Positions 8,284 through 17,404 of a stretch of 64,000 nucleotides of DNA are shown here, piece by piece. The stretch is from 3107 sp965216225 (GTDB lineage Bacteria; Pseudomonadota; Alphaproteobacteria; Rhodobacterales; Rhodobacteraceae): assembly GCA_965216225.1 (NCBI GenBank), contig CBDCFF010000026.1, positions 70,093 through 134,092 of the forward strand. Reading direction: 5' to 3'. The notes below the pieces were generated by a model, which was not told the origin of the DNA, did not search any database, and saw only the letters and a program-made list of their open reading frames with translations. Within the stretch, counting starts at the first letter, position 1, and each line of letters starts with the position of its first letter. Both the position numbers and the translations under genes were made by a program.

Positions 8284-8661
8284 ATGTTGGGAACAATTCT
8301 GCAAATCGCCCTGGGCGGGGCTGTGGGGGCTGCGGGCCGGTATCTGACCGGGGTTGCCGCCTTGCGCGTCCTTGGTCACGGGTTCCCGTGGGGAACGCTG
8401 ATGGTCAACGCGGCGGGTTCGCTTCTGATGGGGGTGCTGGTGGTGGTGCTGGCGCATAAATCGGGTATGCGCCTGGCGCCGTTCGTCCTGACCGGCGTGC
8501 TGGGCGGCTTTACCACCTTCTCGGCCTTTTCGCTGGACGCGCTGACGCTGTATGAACGGGGTCAGATCGGGATTGCGGCGGTCTATGTGGGCGGCACGCT
8601 GATCTTTACCCTGGGCGGCATTGCGTCTGGCGTACTGATCGCCCGCATGGTGATGGCATGA
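8284..8661 (+). CDS. crcB: Fluoride ion channel CrcB/Fluc
   Basis: 125 residues, four predicted membrane helices. Dual-topology Fluc dimers export fluoride across the inner membrane. The motifs GGAVGAAGRY, GTLMVNAAGSLLMG and LGGFTTFSAFSLD (the TTFS stretch lines the fluoride pore) are all present. No fluoride riboswitch is recognisable in the short upstream gap. The stop overlaps the start of the next gene (ATGA), so they are probably co-translated although functionally unrelated. Confidence 0.95.
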   Translation: MLGTILQIALGGAVGAAGRYLTGVAALRVLGHGFPWGTLMVNAAGSLLMGVLVVVLAHKSGMRLAPFVLTGVLGGFTTFSAFSLDALTLYERGQIGIAAVYVGGTLIFTLGGIASGVLIARMVMA

Positions 8662-9716
8662 GCCGGGTCCGGATGCTGACCGTATCTTCCGGGGATGCGG
8701 AACAACGGCTCGACCACTGGTTTCGGCACATCTTTCCGCATGTCACGCAGGGCCTGATCGGGAAGATGTGCCGAAAGGGCGAGATCAGGGTCGATGGCGG
8801 TCGCGTGAAACCGGCGACACGGCTGGCAGAGGGGCAGAGCGTCCGCATCCCGCCATTGCCCGAGGCGGCGGAAAGACCCGCCCGGCCCCCCGGCCCGGGG
8901 ATTTCGGATGCGGATGCAGAGATGATCCGGTCCTGCGTCATCCATCGTGACGATCATGTCATCGCCCTGAACAAGCCGCCAGGACTGCCAACGCAGGGGG
9001 GCAGCGGGCAGACCCGTCATGTGGACGGGCTGGCCGGGGCGTTGCGATTCGGGTTCGATGAAAAGCCCCGGCTCGTGCATCGGCTGGACAAGGATACATC
9101 CGGGGTTCTGATCCTCGCCCGCACCCGCGCGGTCGCCGGGGCGCTGACCCGTGCCTTCCGCACCCGCGATACCCGCAAGATCTACTGGGCCACCATTGCC
9201 GGTGTGCCGTCGCCGCGCAAGGGCACGATCAGGTTCGGGCTGGTCAAGGCGACCGGGCACGGAGCGAAAGGCGAGGGGGAAAAGATGCTTTGCCTGCATC
9301 CCCGCGATGTCGAGCGGACTGCGGGTGCAAGACACGCGACCACCGACTATGCGGTTCTGTCGTCGCTTGGCGCCCGCACCGCATGGGTGGCGATGGCGCC
9401 GGTGACGGGCCGCACCCATCAGTTGCGGGCGCATATGGCGAAGATCGGGCATCCGATCATCGGCGATGGCAAGTATGGCGGCCCCGGTCAGGAAAATCCG
9501 GGCAACGGCTGGGGCGCGCAACTGGGCGGGGAGATCAGCCGCAAGCTGCATCTGCACGCCCGGTTGCTGATCCTGCGCCATCCGGTGAGCGGGGCGGACC
9601 TGCACCTGAGCGCGAAACTGCCGGGGCACATGGCGCGCACCTGGGAAATGCTCGGCTGGTCCTGCGGTGGCGATGTTCCCGCCGACCCGTTTGAAGACGG
9701 GGAAGGGTCTGAATGA
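8658..9716 (+). CDS. rluC: RluC-type 23S rRNA pseudouridine synthase
   Basis: 352 residues. It isomerises specific uridines of 23S rRNA. An N-terminal S4 RNA-binding domain (LIGKMCRKGEIRVDGGRVKP) precedes the RluA/RluC catalytic domain. The active-site motif LVHRLDKDTSG contains the catalytic Asp, and GRTHQLRAHMAKIGHPIIGD is the family signature. The RluC (rather than RluA/D) call rests on overall length and S4 linkage and is less certain than the family. Confidence 0.92.
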   Translation: MSRVRMLTVSSGDAEQRLDHWFRHIFPHVTQGLIGKMCRKGEIRVDGGRVKPATRLAEGQSVRIPPLPEAAERPARPPGPGISDADAEMIRSCVIHRDDHVIALNKPPGLPTQGGSGQTRHVDGLAGALRFGFDEKPRLVHRLDKDTSGVLILARTRAVAGALTRAFRTRDTRKIYWATIAGVPSPRKGTIRFGLVKATGHGAKGEGEKMLCLHPRDVERTAGARHATTDYAVLSSLGARTAWVAMAPVTGRTHQLRAHMAKIGHPIIGDGKYGGPGQENPGNGWGAQLGGEISRKLHLHARLLILRHPVSGADLHLSAKLPGHMARTWEMLGWSCGGDVPADPFEDGEGSE

Positions 9717-9820
9717 AGGCCCCCTTCGCCCGGCCGCCCGCACAGGGCGGGCGCGAACCGCGTCGTGCAGGCTTTCGCCGCCCCGATGAATGCGCCGGCG
9801 GGTAGGAAGAGGGCGGTCCG

Positions 9821-10534
9821 ATGTCCGAATGGCAGCCGAAAAGGTTCTGGGCAAAAGCGCAAGCCGTGCCTGTCGATGGCGGCCATACGGTTTTGCTTGA
9901 CGGTCGGCGGGTCAGGACGCCGGGCAAAGCCGATCTGATCGTGCCAACCGGGCGATTCGCCGAAAGGATTGCCGCCGAATGGGATGCGCAGGTCGATGTC
10001 GTCGATTCGGCTTCGATGCCGCTGACACGATCGGCGAATGCGGCGATCGACAGGGTTGGCCCCCAATTCGACGAGGTTGCGAACATGCTTGCGGAATATG
10101 GCGCAGCCGACCTTCTGTGCTATCGCGCGTCGGAACCTGCGGAGCTGCGGCAACGGCAGGAACAGGCATGGGGTCCGTTGCTGGAATGGGCGGCGGAACA
10201 CCTGCAAGCGCCGCTGCTGCCTGCCCATGGCGTCATGTTCCGGGCGCAACCGGATTGCAGCCTGGCCAATCTGCGCGGGCATGTGATCCGGCTGGGCCGG
10301 TTCCAACTGGCGGCCTTTCACGATCTGGTTGGTCTGTCCGGGTCGCTGATCCTTGCTTTTGCGGTCATTCATGGCCGAATCGGCGCGGCAGACGCCTGGC
10401 CGGCATCGCGGATTGACGAAGACTGGCAGAGCGAGCAGTGGGGCGCGGATGCAGAGGCCGGGGCGGTCGCGGCGCGTAGAAAAGAACAGTTTCTGCTTGC
10501 GGCTGAAATATTCGACCTCCTGTCGCGCGAATAG
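9821..10534 (+). CDS. ATP12 family F1-ATPase assembly chaperone
   Basis: 237 residues. The mitochondrial homologue Atp12 binds the F1 alpha subunit during ATP synthase assembly, and the bacterial proteins occur in alphaproteobacteria. The N-terminus KRFWAKAQAVPVDGGHTVLLDGR is followed by RTPGKADLIVPT and AEWDAQ, then LTRSANAAID, all characteristic. It is separated from rluC by about 100 bases with no gene. The role in this organism is inferred from the family. Confidence 0.9.
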   Translation: MSEWQPKRFWAKAQAVPVDGGHTVLLDGRRVRTPGKADLIVPTGRFAERIAAEWDAQVDVVDSASMPLTRSANAAIDRVGPQFDEVANMLAEYGAADLLCYRASEPAELRQRQEQAWGPLLEWAAEHLQAPLLPAHGVMFRAQPDCSLANLRGHVIRLGRFQLAAFHDLVGLSGSLILAFAVIHGRIGAADAWPASRIDEDWQSEQWGADAEAGAVAARRKEQFLLAAEIFDLLSRE

Positions 10535-10783
10535 CGAACCGGTCGGGCGCTTTCGGCGCAGGGTTGAGCTTGCGTCACATCCATATTACCGTTAGTGGAT
10601 TATTACTGGACTATTACGCCATGCAAATGACAGAGTCCGGGCAGAAGGTTTGACCTTTGCATACATAATTGGGTAAGCTCCCGGGTACTGAGGGGAACCT
10701 CCTCACACTTTCATGCCGCCCCGGCAATACGGGGTGGAAACAGGGCAAAACGCACTTACGCGACAAATCAGGAAGAGGTAAAC
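10535..10783 (+). promoter_or_regulatory. Intergenic leader upstream of the amino acid ABC operon
   Basis: 249 bases without a gene. The segment is AT-richer than its surroundings. A TTGACC hexamer lies near 10650, followed by ATACATAATTGG, which may be a weak sigma-70-type promoter. AGGAAGAGG before 10784 is a good ribosome-binding site for the binding-protein gene. No riboswitch fold was recognised. Confidence 0.35.
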
Positions 10784-11803
10784 ATGAAAAAATCGGTATT
10801 TCTCGGCGCGCTGACCGTTGCCGGCATCGCAACCGGCGGCGCGTTCGCTGGCACGGTGGACGACATCAAGGCGCGCGGCAAACTGAACTGCGGCACCAAT
10901 ACCGGTCTGGTAGGCTTTGCCGCACCTGATGCGAGCGGCGAATGGCAGGGCTTTGACATCGCCGTCTGCCGCGCGGTTGCGGCGGCCGTCCTGGGCGATC
11001 CCACCGCTGTCGAATTCGTTCCGACCACCGGCAAGACCCGCTTTACCGCGCTGGCCTCGGGCGAGATCGACCTGCTGGTCCGGAACACCACCTGGACCTT
11101 CTCGCGCGATGCGGACCTGAAGTTCGAATTCGTGGGCATCAACTACTATGATGGCCAGGGCTTCATGGTTCCGAAGGATCTGGGCGTGACTTCGGCCAAG
11201 GAACTGGATGGCTCGACCGTCTGTATCCAGACCGGCACCACGACCGAACTGAACCTGGCGGATTACTTCCGCGCCAACAACATCAGCTATGAGCCGGTTC
11301 CGATCGAAACCAACGCCGAAGCGCAACAGCAGTATCTGGCAGGCGCCTGCGACGTTTACACGACAGACGCCTCGGGCCTGGCGGCCACCCGCGCGACCTT
11401 CGAGGATGCGGACAACCATGTCGTCCTGCCCGAAATCATCTCGAAAGAGCCGCTGGGCCCGCTGGTCCGCCATGGCGACAACGAATGGGGCGATGTGGTG
11501 CGCTGGACCCTGAACGCGCTGATCGCGGCCGAAGAACTGGGCATCACCTCGGCGAACGTTGCCGAACTGGCGGCGGCGCCGGGCAACAACCCGGAAGTCA
11601 ACCGCCTGCTGGGCACCGAAGGCAATCTGGGCGGCATGATCGGGCTGGATGCCGACTGGGCGGTCAGGGCGATCTCTGCCAACGGCAACTATGGCGAACT
11701 GTTCGAGAAGTATATCGGTGAAGCCTCGCCGGTTGGTCTGGCCCGTGGTCTGAACGCGCTGTGGACCGATGGCGGCCTGCTTTACACACCGCCGTTCCGT
11801 TAA
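10784..11803 (+). CDS. bztA: Amino acid ABC transporter, periplasmic binding protein (AapJ/BztA type)
   Basis: 339 residues including a signal peptide (MKKSVFLGALTVAGIATGG, cleavage near Ala22-Phe23). The mature protein begins GTVDDIKARGKLNCGTNTGLVGFA, characteristic of the AapJ/BztA solute-binding subfamily. These proteins deliver Glu, Gln, Asp, Asn or a broader set of L-amino acids to the membrane complex. Later family stretches include RFTALASGEIDLLVRNTTWT and NEWGDVVRW. It is the first gene of a four-gene operon. A strong hairpin follows its stop, consistent with higher expression of the binding protein than of the permeases. Confidence 0.93.
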   Translation: MKKSVFLGALTVAGIATGGAFAGTVDDIKARGKLNCGTNTGLVGFAAPDASGEWQGFDIAVCRAVAAAVLGDPTAVEFVPTTGKTRFTALASGEIDLLVRNTTWTFSRDADLKFEFVGINYYDGQGFMVPKDLGVTSAKELDGSTVCIQTGTTTELNLADYFRANNISYEPVPIETNAEAQQQYLAGACDVYTTDASGLAATRATFEDADNHVVLPEIISKEPLGPLVRHGDNEWGDVVRWTLNALIAAEELGITSANVAELAAAPGNNPEVNRLLGTEGNLGGMIGLDADWAVRAISANGNYGELFEKYIGEASPVGLARGLNALWTDGGLLYTPPFR

Positions 11804-11819
11804 GGCCGGCAACATTGCG

Positions 11820-11845
11820 AAGGGCGCGGGCAATCCCGCGCCCTT
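11820..11845 (+). terminator. GC-rich hairpin between binding-protein and permease genes
   Basis: An 11-bp perfect stem (AAGGGCGCGGG and its complement) with the loop CAAT lies directly after the bztA stop. There is no long T-tract. Such intercistronic stem-loops often stabilise the 5' message or cause partial termination in binding-protein operons. Confidence 0.6.
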
Positions 11846-11929
11846 ACGCACTGATACGCACGATCCTCTGCCGCGCAGGGCATAAGGAACACGGCGTGTT
11901 TCGATTGGCAGGGACATGGGGAAGTTTCG

Positions 11930-13198
11930 ATGACGACAATCACCGATCCTCCGCGCAAAGCGTTTCAGCCATCCCAGTTGATATATGACACGAGGTATCG
12001 CTCCGGCACCATCCAGGCCGTTGCGATGCTGGGATTCATGCTGCTGGCGGCATGGCTGATCAACAACGCGATCACCAACCTGGCGACGCTGGGCAAGCCG
12101 GTCGAGTTCGGCTTTCTGTTTGAATCATCAAGCTACGACATCAACCAGAGACTGCTGGAATACAACAGCCGCGACACCCATCTGCGCGCCTCCTTTGTCG
12201 GCCTGATCAATACGGCCGTCGTGGCGATACTGGGCTGCGTCACCGCGACCCTCATCGGGGTCGTGGTCGGCGTTCTGCGGCTGTCAAGGAACTGGCTGGT
12301 CGCCCGCATCATGACCGTCTATGTGGAAACATTCCGCAATGTGCCGGTCCTGTTGTGGATCGTGCTGGCAATGGCCATCCTGATCGAGAACCTGCCGCCG
12401 CCAAGTGCCTTTCGCGGCGAGAACCCCGAGGCGACCATGGATCTGTTCGGTTCGGTGGCGATCACCAATCGCGGGTTCTACATTCCCGAAGCGCTGTTTT
12501 CGCGTTCGCTGGGCGATGTCCATCTGTTCGGTGGCAGCGGCCTGCGTTTCGATATTTCCCTGAACCTGATTGCGATCATCATCGTCCTGACGGGCAGCAT
12601 TCTTGTCATGCGCAGGGTGTCGGCCTGGGCGACGCGATTGCAGAATGCGACCGGCGACCGCCCGGCGACGTGGCACATTCATCTGGGCATTCTGTTCGCC
12701 CCGATGATTGCGCTGCTGCTGGCGCTGGGCTTCCATCAGGGTTATCCCGAACTCCGGGGGTTCAACTTCACCGGCGGCACGCATGTGCGCAATTCGCTGA
12801 TCGCGCTGTGGATGGCGCTGTCGCTTTACACCGCGGCCTTCATTGCCGAGATCGTGCGCGGCGGCATTCTGGCGATCAGCCACGGTCAGACCGAGGCCGC
12901 AGGCGCGCTGGGCCTGCGGCCGGTCATGATCATGCGGCTGGTGATCCTGCCGCAGGCGCTGCGGGTGATCATCCCGCCGATGATCTCGAACTATCTGAAC
13001 CTCACCAAGAACTCTTCCCTGGCGATCGCGGTCGGGTATATGGACATCACCGGCACGCTGGGCGGCATCACCATGAACCAGACCGGCCGGGAACTGGAAT
13101 GCGTTTTGATGCTGATGGTCTGCTACCTGCTCATCTCGCTCGGCATCTCTGCGGTGATGAACTGGTACAACACGCGCGTCAAACTGGTGGAGCGGTGA
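11930..13198 (+). CDS. bztB: Amino acid ABC transporter permease (AapQ/BztB type)
   Basis: 422-residue integral membrane permease. It has the long form seen in Aap/Bzt systems, with an insert between the first helices and the conserved binding-protein-dependent permease domain. The cytoplasmic EAA loop reads EIVRGGILAISHGQTEAAGA followed by LGLRP and is the contact for the ATPase. It pairs with the next gene product, and the two genes are one base apart. The product works with the upstream binding protein and the downstream ATPase. Confidence 0.93.
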   Translation: MTTITDPPRKAFQPSQLIYDTRYRSGTIQAVAMLGFMLLAAWLINNAITNLATLGKPVEFGFLFESSSYDINQRLLEYNSRDTHLRASFVGLINTAVVAILGCVTATLIGVVVGVLRLSRNWLVARIMTVYVETFRNVPVLLWIVLAMAILIENLPPPSAFRGENPEATMDLFGSVAITNRGFYIPEALFSRSLGDVHLFGGSGLRFDISLNLIAIIIVLTGSILVMRRVSAWATRLQNATGDRPATWHIHLGILFAPMIALLLALGFHQGYPELRGFNFTGGTHVRNSLIALWMALSLYTAAFIAEIVRGGILAISHGQTEAAGALGLRPVMIMRLVILPQALRVIIPPMISNYLNLTKNSSLAIAVGYMDITGTLGGITMNQTGRELECVLMLMVCYLLISLGISAVMNWYNTRVKLVER

Positions 13199-13199
13199 C

Positions 13200-14504
13200 A
13201 TGAGCGATCAATCCTTTGTCCGTATCGACATGTTGCCGGAGCAGACCCCCCCGGCATCCATCATCGGCGTTGTCGGCTGGTTGCGCGAGAACCTGTTTTC
13301 CGGCTGGTTCAATACCGTGCTGACCATCGTGTCGCTGGCTTTCATCTACTCCGTCCTGTCGGGACTTCTGCTGTGGATTTTCCAGTCTGTCTGGAACGCG
13401 AACTCCCTGAACGAATGCCGCGAGGTCATGACCGCAACCTGGGGGAACACCCATGGACACGCCTGTTGGGGCGTGGTCAGGGAGCGTTGGCTGCAACTGC
13501 TCTATGGTTTCTATCCCGATCACCTTTACTGGCGCGTGAACCTGGCGCTGCTGGTGACACTGGCGGCGATGTCGCCGGTGCTGTTCAGCGAGAGGGCGCC
13601 GCGTCAGTTGCTGTATCTGACCGCAGCCTATCCGTTTCTGTTGCCATGGCTGATGTGGGGGGGCTCTGTCTGGGGTCCGCTTGCGGTGGCGGCGGGTTTT
13701 GTCATCGGGTATACTGCCTATCGTGTGATCGAACCGGTTGCAGGGTCGCTGGCGGCCTTCATCGCGGCGACCGCACTGCCGGTCCTGTGGTGGCTGTTTC
13801 TGGCCGGGCCGGTTGCGACCGGCCTCCATTCGGTGCTTCCGATCGGGATCGAAGCCGTGGACAGCCGTCAGTTCGGGGGCTTCATGCTGGCGGTGCTGCT
13901 GGGGATCGTGGCCATCGGCTGTTCGCTGCCCATCGGCATCCTGCTGGCGCTCGGGCGGCAATCGGACCTGCTGATCGTCAAGGCGCTTTGCGTGGGCTTC
14001 ATCGAATTCATCCGGGGCGTGCCGCTGATCACGCTGTTGTTCGTGGCTTCGCTGCTGCTGAACGTCTTCCTGCCGCCGGGCACCAATTTCGACATCATCC
14101 TGCGCGTCATGATCATGATGACCCTGTTCGCCTCGGCCTATATGGCAGAGGTGATCCGGGGCGGTCTGGCGGCGCTGCCGAACGGCCAGTATGAGGGGGC
14201 GGATTCGCTTGGCCTCAACTACTGGCAGGCGCAGCGTCTGATCATCATGCCACAGGCGCTGAAAATCTCGATCCCGGGCATTGTCAGCACGTTCATCGGT
14301 ATCTTCAAGGATACCACGCTGGTGTCCATCATCGGGCTTTTCGATGTCATCGGGCTTTCCAACGCCATCCGGGCGGACCAGTCATGGAACGGCATCTACT
14401 GGGAACTTTTTGCGTTCATCGCGTTTCTGTTCTTCGTCGTCTGTTTCTCCATGTCCCGTTACTCCATGTATCTGGAGCGCAAGCTCCAGACCGGCCACAG
14501 ATAA
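13200..14504 (+). CDS. bztC: Amino acid ABC transporter permease (AapM/BztC type)
   Basis: 434-residue second permease. Several extra N-terminal membrane helices precede the standard domain, as in AapM/BztC. The EAA loop is EVIRGGLAALPNGQYEGADS followed by LGLNYWQA. It forms the heterodimeric channel with the preceding gene product. AAGGAG near its end serves as ribosome-binding site for the ATPase gene 12 bases downstream. Confidence 0.93.
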   Translation: MSDQSFVRIDMLPEQTPPASIIGVVGWLRENLFSGWFNTVLTIVSLAFIYSVLSGLLLWIFQSVWNANSLNECREVMTATWGNTHGHACWGVVRERWLQLLYGFYPDHLYWRVNLALLVTLAAMSPVLFSERAPRQLLYLTAAYPFLLPWLMWGGSVWGPLAVAAGFVIGYTAYRVIEPVAGSLAAFIAATALPVLWWLFLAGPVATGLHSVLPIGIEAVDSRQFGGFMLAVLLGIVAIGCSLPIGILLALGRQSDLLIVKALCVGFIEFIRGVPLITLLFVASLLLNVFLPPGTNFDIILRVMIMMTLFASAYMAEVIRGGLAALPNGQYEGADSLGLNYWQAQRLIIMPQALKISIPGIVSTFIGIFKDTTLVSIIGLFDVIGLSNAIRADQSWNGIYWELFAFIAFLFFVVCFSMSRYSMYLERKLQTGHR

Positions 14505-14516
14505 GGAGTTCCGCGT

Positions 14517-15308
14517 ATGTCCGAACTTGTTTCCGATCGTGAGATTGACCGCTCCAGGATGACGGTCAGCGACGAGATCGCGATACAGATCACCAGCATG
14601 AACAAGTGGTACGGGTCATTTCACGTATTGCGTGACATCAATCTGACCGTGAACCGGGGCGAGCGGATCGTGATTGCGGGGCCGTCCGGCTCTGGCAAAT
14701 CCACCATGATCCGCTGCATCAACCGGCTGGAAGAGCACCAGCAGGGCCAGATCATCGTGGACGGGATCGAATTGACATCGGATCTGAAAAATATCGACAG
14801 GATCCGGTCGGAGGTCGGCATGTGCTTTCAGCATTTCAACCTGTTCCCGCATCTGACGATCCTTGAAAACTGCACGCTGGCGCCGATCTGGGTGCGCAAG
14901 ACCCCGCGGAAAGACGCGATGGAAACCGCGATGCACTTTCTGGAAAAAGTGCAAATCCCGGAACAGGCGCACAAATATCCGGGCCAGTTGTCCGGCGGCC
15001 AGCAGCAGCGTGTGGCGATTGCACGGTCATTGTGCATGAGGCCCCGGATCATGCTTTTTGACGAGCCGACCTCGGCGCTTGACCCCGAGATGATCAAGGA
15101 GGTGCTCGACACGATGATCGAACTGGCCCAGGAGGGCATGACCATGATCTGCGTGACCCATGAGATGGGCTTTGCCCGTCAGGTTGCGAACCGCGTGATC
15201 TTCATGGATCAGGGCCAGATCGTCGAGCAGAATGAACCCGAAGAGTTCTTCAACAACCCGAAGAGTGATCGGACAAAACTGTTCCTCAGCCAGATTCTGG
15301 GCCACTGA
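14517..15308 (+). CDS. bztD: Amino acid ABC transporter ATP-binding protein (AapP/BztD type)
   Basis: 263 residues; the ATPase that powers the importer. Walker A GPSGSGKST, Q-loop region CFQHFNLFPHLT, signature LSGGQQQR, Walker B IMLFDEPTSALDPE and the H-loop in VTHEMGFAR are all intact. The short N-terminal extension before ITSMNKWYG is usual for the subfamily. It is the last gene of the operon and converges on the sixA-like gene 38 bases away; no strong terminator was seen in the gap. Confidence 0.95.
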   Translation: MSELVSDREIDRSRMTVSDEIAIQITSMNKWYGSFHVLRDINLTVNRGERIVIAGPSGSGKSTMIRCINRLEEHQQGQIIVDGIELTSDLKNIDRIRSEVGMCFQHFNLFPHLTILENCTLAPIWVRKTPRKDAMETAMHFLEKVQIPEQAHKYPGQLSGGQQQRVAIARSLCMRPRIMLFDEPTSALDPEMIKEVLDTMIELAQEGMTMICVTHEMGFARQVANRVIFMDQGQIVEQNEPEEFFNNPKSDRTKLFLSQILGH

Positions 15309-15346
15309 GACCGGACGCATATGCGGGGGGGTCATTCCGGCAACGG

Positions 15347-15853
15347 TTACTCCGGCAAGTCCCGGGGAACCACGAAATCGACAGCCTGACCGGGGTTTCG
15401 CAACGCCTCTGACCAGTCATCGCCTTCAAGGTCGATGACCATGGCTGTCGCCGTCGGGTAGCGATGAAAATCCGGGTGCGATGGCGGTGTGATAACAATT
15501 CCCGCCGCCAGTTCGGCGATGCCGGGATTGTGCCCGATGAGCATGACAGCCGGTTCGCGACGCCTGGCAATGGCGCGCAGCATGGCGGCCGGGGCGGCAT
15601 GGTGAAACGCCGGGTTCAGTTCCAGATGCGGGGATGGCGACAGGTGCGGGCGAAGGCGCTCCCACGTTTCAAAGGTGCGGCGCGCGGTCGAACACAGAAC
15701 GACATCCGGCACATGGCCCCGCTTTGCCAGCCAGCGTCCGATGGCGGTGGCAGAGCGCCGCCCCCGGTTGTTCAGAGGCCGGTCATGATCGGCCAGGAAG
15801 GGGTCTTCCCAACTGGATTTTGCGTGGCGGAGAAGGATCAGGCGGCAGGTCAT
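15347..15853 (-). CDS. SixA-like histidine phosphatase family protein
   Basis: 168 residues. Histidine phosphatase (phosphoglycerate mutase-like) fold with the N-terminal catalytic RHG-type motif LILLRHAKSSW, the second conserved part CSTARRTFETW and the C-terminal catalytic IGHNPGIAELA. SixA proteins dephosphorylate phosphohistidine on proteins such as HPt domains, but many relatives have unknown targets. The start at 15853 (MTCRLILLRHAK) overlaps the stop of the upstream Fe-S gene by ATGA, which fixes the start and suggests coupling. Confidence 0.88.
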   Translation of the reverse strand: MTCRLILLRHAKSSWEDPFLADHDRPLNNRGRRSATAIGRWLAKRGHVPDVVLCSTARRTFETWERLRPHLSPSPHLELNPAFHHAAPAAMLRAIARRREPAVMLIGHNPGIAELAAGIVITPPSHPDFHRYPTATAMVIDLEGDDWSEALRNPGQAVDFVVPRDLPE

Positions 15854-16515
15854 TCCGGGTGAAAGGCCCTCATGTGAAAGGCGGATTGTTCTTCCGGCCT
15901 GCCATGGTTTTGCGACACCGGACAAGCCCGCCGCACCGCACAACCCCGTGACAGGCAGTCTTTGCCGGGCATGGTGTCCAGATAGCCGTGGCATCCATCC
16001 GGATCATATCCCCCTTGCGCCAGCGCATTGGCCGGGCAGGCGGTCAGACAGGGTTCATGGCACTGCCCGCATGGCTTTGGTGGTGCATGTGGCCCGGTAT
16101 GCGGCCCGGCAATCCCGTCCGAAAGGGCGAGCGCCCCGCGGTATGACACCATCAGCCCGGCGCGGTCGTGGACCAGCAGCATCACCGGCGATTGCCAGGC
16201 CCGCCCGGAGCGCAGCGCCCATTGAAAGAACGGCGGGCAGGGTGGGCCGTCCGACGGCAGGATCGCATGTGCGCCCAGCTCTCCGGCCAATTCACCGATC
16301 ACGCGCTTCGACCAGCGATCCAGGGGATGCGCCCTGCCATCGCGGTATTCCGGCGAAGCGCTGAAGACGTTCCAGAAACCGGCCTCACGGGGACCAAGAA
16401 GCAGGATTGTCCGGCAATCCGATGGCGCCGGATCATCCGGCAGGACACTGGTAACGCCGAAAATATCCAGCGCCCGCGCCCGGGTCGCGCCGAGCAGTTC
16501 CCGATAGCGGTTCAT
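15850..16515 (-). CDS. Ferredoxin-like 4Fe-4S protein
   Basis: 221 residues from the ATG at 16515, chosen because it overlaps the stop of the upstream gene as ATGA; an in-frame ATG ten codons earlier also exists. The C-terminal third holds a cysteine cluster, CGQCHEPCLTACPANAL, then CHGYL, CLSRGC and CPVSQN, resembling the cluster region of QueG-like Fe-S proteins. The N-terminal part (TILLLGPREAGFW) matches uncharacterised proteobacterial ferredoxin-like proteins. The specific function is unknown. The electron partner could be the sterol desaturase-like enzyme encoded just upstream, but that is speculation from context. Confidence 0.75.
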   Translation of the reverse strand: MNRYRELLGATRARALDIFGVTSVLPDDPAPSDCRTILLLGPREAGFWNVFSASPEYRDGRAHPLDRWSKRVIGELAGELGAHAILPSDGPPCPPFFQWALRSGRAWQSPVMLLVHDRAGLMVSYRGALALSDGIAGPHTGPHAPPKPCGQCHEPCLTACPANALAQGGYDPDGCHGYLDTMPGKDCLSRGCAVRRACPVSQNHGRPEEQSAFHMRAFHPE

Positions 16516-17306
16516 TTGCGCCGAAATGGCAGCGACAGGCTCCACCCCAGCCGCGCCGGGCGGTCATCCTGCCATTGCAGACCTATCGTCATGTCCTCAT
16601 GCCCGGCCCCCGGCTGGGCGGTGTAGGTGCCGAACAGCCGATCCCAGACAGACAGCGCAAAGCCATAGTTGCTGTCATGTTCGCGGCGATGAATCGAATG
16701 GTGGACGCGGTGCATGTCGGGGGTCACGAGGACAAGACGCAGCGCACCATCCAGCAGCAGCGGCAGGCGCAGATTGGCGTGATTGAATATGGCGGCGCCG
16801 TTCAGAAGGATTTCGAACAGCACAATCGCCGTCGCCGATGGACCGATCAGATAAACCAGCCCGATTTTCAACAGCATCGACAGGGCGATTTCCACGGGAT
16901 GAAAGCGGATCGCGGTTGTTACGTCGAAATCCCGGTCTGCGTGATGCACCCGATGAAGGCGCCACAGAACCGGAACCTTGTGGGTAATCAGGTGCTGGCC
17001 CCAGATTGCGAAGTCGAAGATCAGAATCGCCAGCGTCAGTTCCACCCAACCGGGCCAGTTCACGAGGTTGAACAGGCCCACCCCTGTCTGACCGGCGTCG
17101 ATTGCAGCCCCGACCGCCAGTAACGGCAGGCCGATTGCCATGGCGCGCAGGGTGAGTGCGTTCAGGATCGTGATGCCCCAGTTCGTCATCCACCGATGAC
17201 TTCGGGGCAGCGTGCGGCGGCGGCGCGGGGCCAGGGTTTCCAGCACTGCGAACAGGGCGAAGAGGCCCAGAAATATCGTCAGCCGGATGATCGCTTCATG
17301 TTCCAC
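16512..17306 (-). CDS. Sterol desaturase / fatty acid hydroxylase family membrane protein
   Basis: 264 residues with several membrane helices. Three histidine clusters typical of the di-iron fatty acid hydroxylase superfamily are present: HLITHK, HRVHHAD and a final HRVHHSIHRREHDSNYG. The last extends into the signature NYGFALSVWDRLFGTY. Members oxidise membrane lipids (sterols, carotenoids, ether or ornithine lipids); the substrate here cannot be assigned. It is the first gene of a three-gene coupled unit with the Fe-S protein and the SixA-like protein. Confidence 0.88.
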   Translation of the reverse strand: MEHEAIIRLTIFLGLFALFAVLETLAPRRRRTLPRSHRWMTNWGITILNALTLRAMAIGLPLLAVGAAIDAGQTGVGLFNLVNWPGWVELTLAILIFDFAIWGQHLITHKVPVLWRLHRVHHADRDFDVTTAIRFHPVEIALSMLLKIGLVYLIGPSATAIVLFEILLNGAAIFNHANLRLPLLLDGALRLVLVTPDMHRVHHSIHRREHDSNYGFALSVWDRLFGTYTAQPGAGHEDMTIGLQWQDDRPARLGWSLSLPFRRK

Positions 17307-17353
17307 CGGGCGATCTAGCCACTATCCGGCCAGACCGTCAATGCACGAAGTGC

Positions 17354-17380
17354 GAGAGGCAGGAGAGGCGAGAGAGGCGG
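17354..17380. repeat. Short 9-bp purine-rich tandem repeat
   Basis: Three units of GAGAGGC plus two variable bases in the gap between argB and the sterol desaturase gene. Probably non-coding. Confidence 0.6.
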
Positions 17381-17404
17381 GAAGCCTTCGCCCCGGTGGG
17401 GACG

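Noticed and set aside
17354..17380. CRISPR-like repeat
   Set aside because: Units are only 9 bp, contiguous, with no spacers.
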